Assembly (NCBI RefSeq): GCF_001639105.2
Contig: NZ_CP015285.1
Span: 1,666,501 to 1,730,500 of the forward strand
Length of the DNA stretch: 64,000 nucleotides
Direction: 5' to 3'
Source: Azospirillum humicireducens
GTDB lineage: Bacteria; Pseudomonadota; Alphaproteobacteria; Azospirillales; Azospirillaceae
The first letter of the stretch is position 1. Each line of letters starts with the position of its first letter. The position numbers and the translations under genes were made by a program. The notes under the pieces were generated by a model. It was not told the origin of the DNA. It ran no database searches and saw only the letters and a list, made by a program, of their open reading frames with translations. Positions 60,403-64,000 of the stretch are shown here, in pieces.

Positions 60403-60876
60403 CTACACCGGCAACCCCGCGTCGTCCGGCAGCCCCAGCCGCTCCAGCACGCGCTTGCGGGCTTCGCCGCGCTCGATGTCGGACACATGCAGCAGGCCGC
60501 CGATGCGGCGCAGCAGGCTGGCCTCCAGGTCGTTCAGCACGCCGTCGGCATAGGCCACCTCCCACAGCATCTCGACGATCCAGACGCGGCCGCCGGGCGG
60601 ACAGCGGTCCATGATGATGCTGACATAGCGGTGGTAGGGCGACACGTCCTCGGTGTCGAAGACGGCGGCGGACAGCAGGTCCTGCGCCTCCTCCTCGGTC
60701 AGGTGGAAGTGGCGCCGGGCGACGGCGATGATGCGGTCGCGCTCCACCTGGGTGATGGTGTCGTCGGTGCGCGCGGCCTCGACCATCAGGGCGGCGGCGG
60801 CGGCCTGCAGGGCGTCCTCGCCCGGCTCGGCGCCGTCGTCGTCGCCTGCGAACAAGGACCGGATGCGGTTCAGCAT
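60403..60876 (-). CDS. TerB-family protein
   Basis: The 157 residues start MLNRIRSLFAGDDDGAEPGEDALQAAAAALMVEAARTDDTIT and have the TerB layout of paired acidic helices: ALMVEAARTDDTITQVERDRI and LWEVAYADGVLNDLEASLLRRI. The family binds metals and was named from tellurite resistance, but isolated single-domain members such as this have no proven role. Confidence 0.82.
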   Translation of the reverse strand: MLNRIRSLFAGDDDGAEPGEDALQAAAAALMVEAARTDDTITQVERDRIIAVARRHFHLTEEEAQDLLSAAVFDTEDVSPYHRYVSIIMDRCPPGGRVWIVEMLWEVAYADGVLNDLEASLLRRIGGLLHVSDIERGEARKRVLERLGLPDDAGLPV

Positions 60877-60956
60877 GGTGGCTCCCCAGGTGATTGTCGA
60901 AACATCATACCTAGGGAAAGTCGCGACCCGGCCCTTTGGTTTCAACGTCCCCTGGC

Positions 60957-61847
60957 TTAACGCTTGACCACAAGAGTGGTCCATTCCCCGACCGGGATGC
61001 GCGCGACCAGACGCAGGCCCTGGTTGCGGTGGGCCTGGATGACGTGGCGCTCCTGCCGGTTCAGCAGACCGGCCAGCACGGCATAGCCGCCCTTCTTCAG
61101 ATGGCGGCGCAGCTGCGGCGCCATGCGCGACAGCGGGCGTGCCAGGATGTTGGCGGTGATCAGGGTGTAGGGCTTGTGCCGACCGACGATGCGGGTGTTG
61201 TAGCCGTCGCCGCCCTGGGCGCGGATGCTGGTCTTCGCCCCGTTCAGCGCGGCGTTGATGCGGGTGACTCGCACCGCTTCGGGATCGATGTCGACGGCGG
61301 TCACGGCGACGCGCCAGCGCTTGGCCACCGCCAGCGCCAGGATGCCGGAGCCGCAGCCCATGTCGAGCGCGCCGCGACGGCCGCCGCGCGGCAGCTTCAG
61401 ATGGCGTGACAGCCGGTCGAGCGCCTGGAGGCAGCCGTTGGTCGAGCCATGCTCGCCGGTGCCGAAGGCGGTCGCGGCATCGACCAGAAGCGGAATGCTG
61501 CCGGCCGGCACGATGCCCTCATGGTGGGAGCCGTGGACGAAGAAACGCCCGGCGCGAATCGGGGGGAAGCCCTGGTAGCTGTGCGACACCCAGTCGATCG
61601 GCGGCAGGTTCTCGATCGCCAGCCGCGGCTCGTCGATCCCCAGCGCCTTGGCCAGCACGGCGACGCGCGACTGGAGCCGAGCCTCGTCGGGGGCGCCGTA
61701 CAGCGTCGCCTCGACCAGCCAGTTGCCGCCCTCCTCCAACTCGAAGGTCGACACCGCATCGGCATGGTCGCCCACCGCCTCGGCGAAAGCGGGCGCATGG
61801 GCTTCGGGAACGACCAGCGCGATGCGCCAGAGCGGGGTTTGCGACAT
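60957..61847 (-). CDS. prmA: Ribosomal protein L11 methyltransferase
   Basis: Trimethylates residues of ribosomal protein L11 using SAM. The 296 residues have the N-terminal substrate-recognition domain, the family segment TAFGTGEHGSTNGCLQALDRL, the SAM loop ALDMGCGSGILALAVAKR, AVDIDPEAVRVTRINAALNG and the catalytic LITANILARPL. It is co-directional with the TerB-like gene downstream. Confidence 0.96.
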   Translation of the reverse strand: MSQTPLWRIALVVPEAHAPAFAEAVGDHADAVSTFELEEGGNWLVEATLYGAPDEARLQSRVAVLAKALGIDEPRLAIENLPPIDWVSHSYQGFPPIRAGRFFVHGSHHEGIVPAGSIPLLVDAATAFGTGEHGSTNGCLQALDRLSRHLKLPRGGRRGALDMGCGSGILALAVAKRWRVAVTAVDIDPEAVRVTRINAALNGAKTSIRAQGGDGYNTRIVGRHKPYTLITANILARPLSRMAPQLRRHLKKGGYAVLAGLLNRQERHVIQAHRNQGLRLVARIPVGEWTTLVVKR

Positions 61848-61950
61848 GACAGGGGCTTTCCGACGACGACGCGAGAAGAAGCGGCGTTTTTAGCATCAAG
61901 CCGGAAAGAGACCAAGGATTCCGGATGCCGGCCGGATGGCAGGAAAACCC

Positions 61951-63147
61951 CTACCGCCCCGACAGCCGGTCGGCGATGTCGTGCATGCCCTGGGCGCGCA
62001 GGACCGACTGACGGTGGCGCACCAGACGGCGCTCCAACGCCTTCTCCATCGCCGCCCCGCCGAGCAGCGCGCCGTCCGCCCCCTTCAGCCGGTCGGCAAG
62101 GTCGCGGGTCAGCACCCCTTCCGCCTTCGCATCGCGGCGGTCGAGCGGCTGGTCGCCGGCGATGCTCTGGCGCAGCCGCTCCAGCAGCACGGCCCGGCTC
62201 TGCGGCGCGCGGCCCTGCAGGACGAGACGGCAGACCTGGAGCAGCGGCGCGGCCATCGGCGCCAGCGCCGGGTCGGGATCGCGGTCGAACAGCGCGTCGG
62301 CCAGCGCGCAGAGACCGGCATGCAGATTGGGCTGCGCGCCCAGCAGTTCCTTCATCGTGTCGGCGGACCCCATGATGTCGGCGACCACCCCGTCGAGCAG
62401 GGCCAGATGCCGCGGCCAGACGTCCTCGTCGATCATCGCCAGCAGCAGGTCCAGCTTTCCGGCCAACGTCCCGCCGCCCTCCAGATGCTGGCACAGCAGG
62501 ATCAGGAACAGCGCGTCATGCCCCGCCTCCCCCACCGATTCCTCGATCCGGTTGCTGGTGCCGGGCAGGTCGGCGGCGTCGAAGCGCGGCAGGCGCCGCC
62601 GTTCGGCCAGCGCGTCGCGGGCGGCCCCGGAAACCGCCTCCACCAACTGCCGCAACTCGCGGGCACGGGCGGCATGCGACACGCCGTGAAGGTCGGCATG
62701 ATGGCGGGCAACCGCATGGATGGCGGCGCCCAGCAGCGCGCCCTGCTCCTCCAGCCGGCGGAACAGCGGCCAGGAATGCAGCAGCTCGGTCGGGGTGATT
62801 CGCTGGGCATCCAGATAGGGCCGCAGCAGCCGGCCGATGACCACCCGGCTTTCGAAGCCGCGCAGATCGTCCGGATTGCGGCAGAGCGGCGCCCCTTCCG
62901 CCGTGCCGCCCAGGGTCAGGCCCTTGCGCGCGACCTGGGGGGCGGTCTTGTGCAGGATCACCGTTTCCAGCGACAGGCCGGCGATGGTGCGGAACTTCAC
63001 CACCTTGGCCTCCTCCACCCCGGAGGCGGCCAGTTGGGAGCGGGCGGCCGACAGGGCCGACTCCTGGTCGGTGTAGGCGCCTTCGATCAGCCAGCGCCCC
63101 TCGCGACGGCTCTGCACCTCGTAACTGACGCTGCCCGTTCCGAACAC
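61951..63147 (-). CDS. Unrecognised 398-aa protein
   Basis: No domain recognised. The chosen start is a GTG at 63147 (GTGTTCGGAACG) with a GGAGG site 9 bases upstream; the frame is open 9 codons further. The sequence is helical, with Leu/Arg-rich repeats and no signal or membrane segment. The N-terminal 70 residues (SYEVQSRREGRWLIEGAYTDQESALSAARSQLAASGVEEAKVVKF) form an alpha/beta unit resembling short sensor-like domains. It lies between prmA and a UvrD gene, all on the minus strand, so a link to DNA or RNA metabolism is possible but not shown. Confidence 0.7.
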   Translation of the reverse strand: MFGTGSVSYEVQSRREGRWLIEGAYTDQESALSAARSQLAASGVEEAKVVKFRTIAGLSLETVILHKTAPQVARKGLTLGGTAEGAPLCRNPDDLRGFESRVVIGRLLRPYLDAQRITPTELLHSWPLFRRLEEQGALLGAAIHAVARHHADLHGVSHAARARELRQLVEAVSGAARDALAERRRLPRFDAADLPGTSNRIEESVGEAGHDALFLILLCQHLEGGGTLAGKLDLLLAMIDEDVWPRHLALLDGVVADIMGSADTMKELLGAQPNLHAGLCALADALFDRDPDPALAPMAAPLLQVCRLVLQGRAPQSRAVLLERLRQSIAGDQPLDRRDAKAEGVLTRDLADRLKGADGALLGGAAMEKALERRLVRHRQSVLRAQGMHDIADRLSGR

Positions 63148-63275
63148 GGCGGAAGACCTCCGGCTCCGTTGCAATGCTGCAATAGTGGCCGCTGGCGGGA
63201 GCCGCCGCTGTGACGGCCGTCACAGTGCGGCAAACCGGCAGCCGGCATTGTCCCCTGCCCCCCTTGCCCGCCCCG

Positions 63276-64000
63276 TCAGCCGGCCTTCTCGGCAGGCACG
63301 ACGAAGCTGTCCATCACCTTCTTGGTGCCGGAATGGTCGAAATCGATCTCCAGCTTGTCCTCCGCCACCGTGATGACGGTGCCGTAACCGAATTTCTGGT
63401 GGAACACGCGCGCCCCCTTGGCGAAGGGCGCATCGGGCCGCGGCCGCGGCGCCACCGCATAGGCGCCCTGGTCCAGCGTGATCGTCTTGGGCGCCGGCGC
63501 CTGCCGGGTGGAGCCGCGGAACTGGAAGCCGCCGGCGCCCCCGCCATAGCCGCCAGACCCGCCGCCGAAACCTCCGCCGAAACTCCCCCGCCCGCCGCTG
63601 CCGGCGAACAGGCCGTTGGCGGCCTCGGCCTCGACATTGTCCTGCGGGATTTCCTCGACGAAGCGGGACGGCAGGGCGCTGACCCAGTTGCCGTAGAGCC
63701 GGCGGTTGGCGGCATGGCTGACATAGGCGCGGCGGCGCGCGCGGGTCAGGCCGACATAGGCCAGCCGCCGCTCCTCCTCAAGCCCGGCGATCCCGGTCTC
63801 GTCCAGCGCGCGCTGGTTGGGGAACACGCCCTCCTCCCAGCCCGGCAGGAAGACATGGTCGAACTCCAGCCCCTTGGCGCCGTGCAGGGTCATCACCGTG
63901 ACCTGCTCGATCCCGGCGGCCTCGGCATTCTCCATCACCAGCGCGACATGCTCCAGGAAGCCCGGCAGATTCTCGAACTCCGCCATGGCGGTGATCAGTT
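63276..64000 (-). CDS. uvrD: UvrD/PcrA-type DNA helicase, C-terminal part (5' end outside window)
   Basis: Superfamily 1 3'-5' helicase; only about 241 residues are in the window, and the frame is open to the window end. Visible: VTVMTLHGAKGLEFDHVFLPGWEEGVFPNQRA (motif V) and EEERRLAYVGLTRARRRAYVSHA (motif VI). A Gly-rich linker (GSGGRGSFGGGFGGGSGGYGGGAGG type) is followed by a C-terminal Tudor-like domain FHQKFGYGTVITVAEDKLEIDFDHSGTKKVMDSFV, which contacts RNA polymerase in PcrA. UvrD and PcrA cannot be told apart from this part. Confidence 0.92.
   Translation of the reverse strand, partial: LITAMAEFENLPGFLEHVALVMENAEAAGIEQVTVMTLHGAKGLEFDHVFLPGWEEGVFPNQRALDETGIAGLEEERRLAYVGLTRARRRAYVSHAANRRLYGNWVSALPSRFVEEIPQDNVEAEAANGLFAGSGGRGSFGGGFGGGSGGYGGGAGGFQFRGSTRQAPAPKTITLDQGAYAVAPRPRPDAPFAKGARVFHQKFGYGTVITVAEDKLEIDFDHSGTKKVMDSFVVPAEKAG

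Overview
The window is high-GC DNA from an alphaproteobacterium. Gene content points to the Rhodospirillales and most likely to Azospirillum or a close relative. The evidence is the sigma54-preceded glnB-glnA pair, the tig-clpP-clpX-lon-hup series, the split (permuted) tmRNA gene followed by an alphaproteobacterial-type sspB, COQ9, and a bacteriophytochrome joined to an HWE kinase. The species call is inference; no rRNA gene is present. The sequence looks chromosomal: nearly all genes are housekeeping, and only one insertion sequence is present.

Layout. 1-9.4 kb: 3' end of topoisomerase III, tRNA-Val, then on the minus strand hup, lon, clpX, clpP and tig (protein folding and ATP-dependent proteolysis), with one unrecognised gene inserted in opposite orientation between lon and clpX, and tRNA-Leu. 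9.5-15.6 kb: malonyl-CoA decarboxylase, NAD(P)HX repair enzyme, tRNA-His, then the nitrogen-assimilation pair glnB-glnA with a sigma54 promoter and a strong terminator. 15.7-25.7 kb: small hypothetical genes, gatCA, ruvX, thyX, the tmRNA gene with its ClpX adaptor gene sspB, a TfoX-like gene, coq9, a peptide deformylase, an ISAs1-family insertion with a perfect 10-bp target duplication, and rpsU. 25.9-33.5 kb: panB, a DNA-repair group (Lhr-type helicase, PdeM phosphoesterase, photolyase), then zur with a COG0523 zinc chaperone. 33.7-48.2 kb: M1 peptidase, chemoreceptor, ChaC-like enzyme, a DUF2125 protein, class II amidotransferase, response-regulator/kinase hybrid, holC, pepA, an rRNA methyltransferase, mltA, an acetyltransferase and a SpoU methyltransferase. 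48.2-64 kb: bacteriophytochrome, Nudix hydrolase, LysR regulator, recN, bamD, a chemotaxis block (cheY with two CheZ-type phosphatase genes), Xaa-Pro aminopeptidase, a TerB-like protein, prmA, an unrecognised protein and the 3' end of a UvrD/PcrA helicase gene.

How genes work together. tmRNA adds a tag ending in LAA to stalled peptides, SspB delivers tagged proteins to ClpXP, and ClpX, ClpP and Lon are all encoded here. GlnB senses nitrogen status and controls glutamine synthetase, whose gene follows it. CheY-P from the chemotaxis system should be dephosphorylated by the two CheZ proteins. One of these carries five copies of a CheY-binding-like peptide, which I regard as the most interesting signal in the window. 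A family of GC-rich palindromic repeats occurs four times, three of them between convergent genes.
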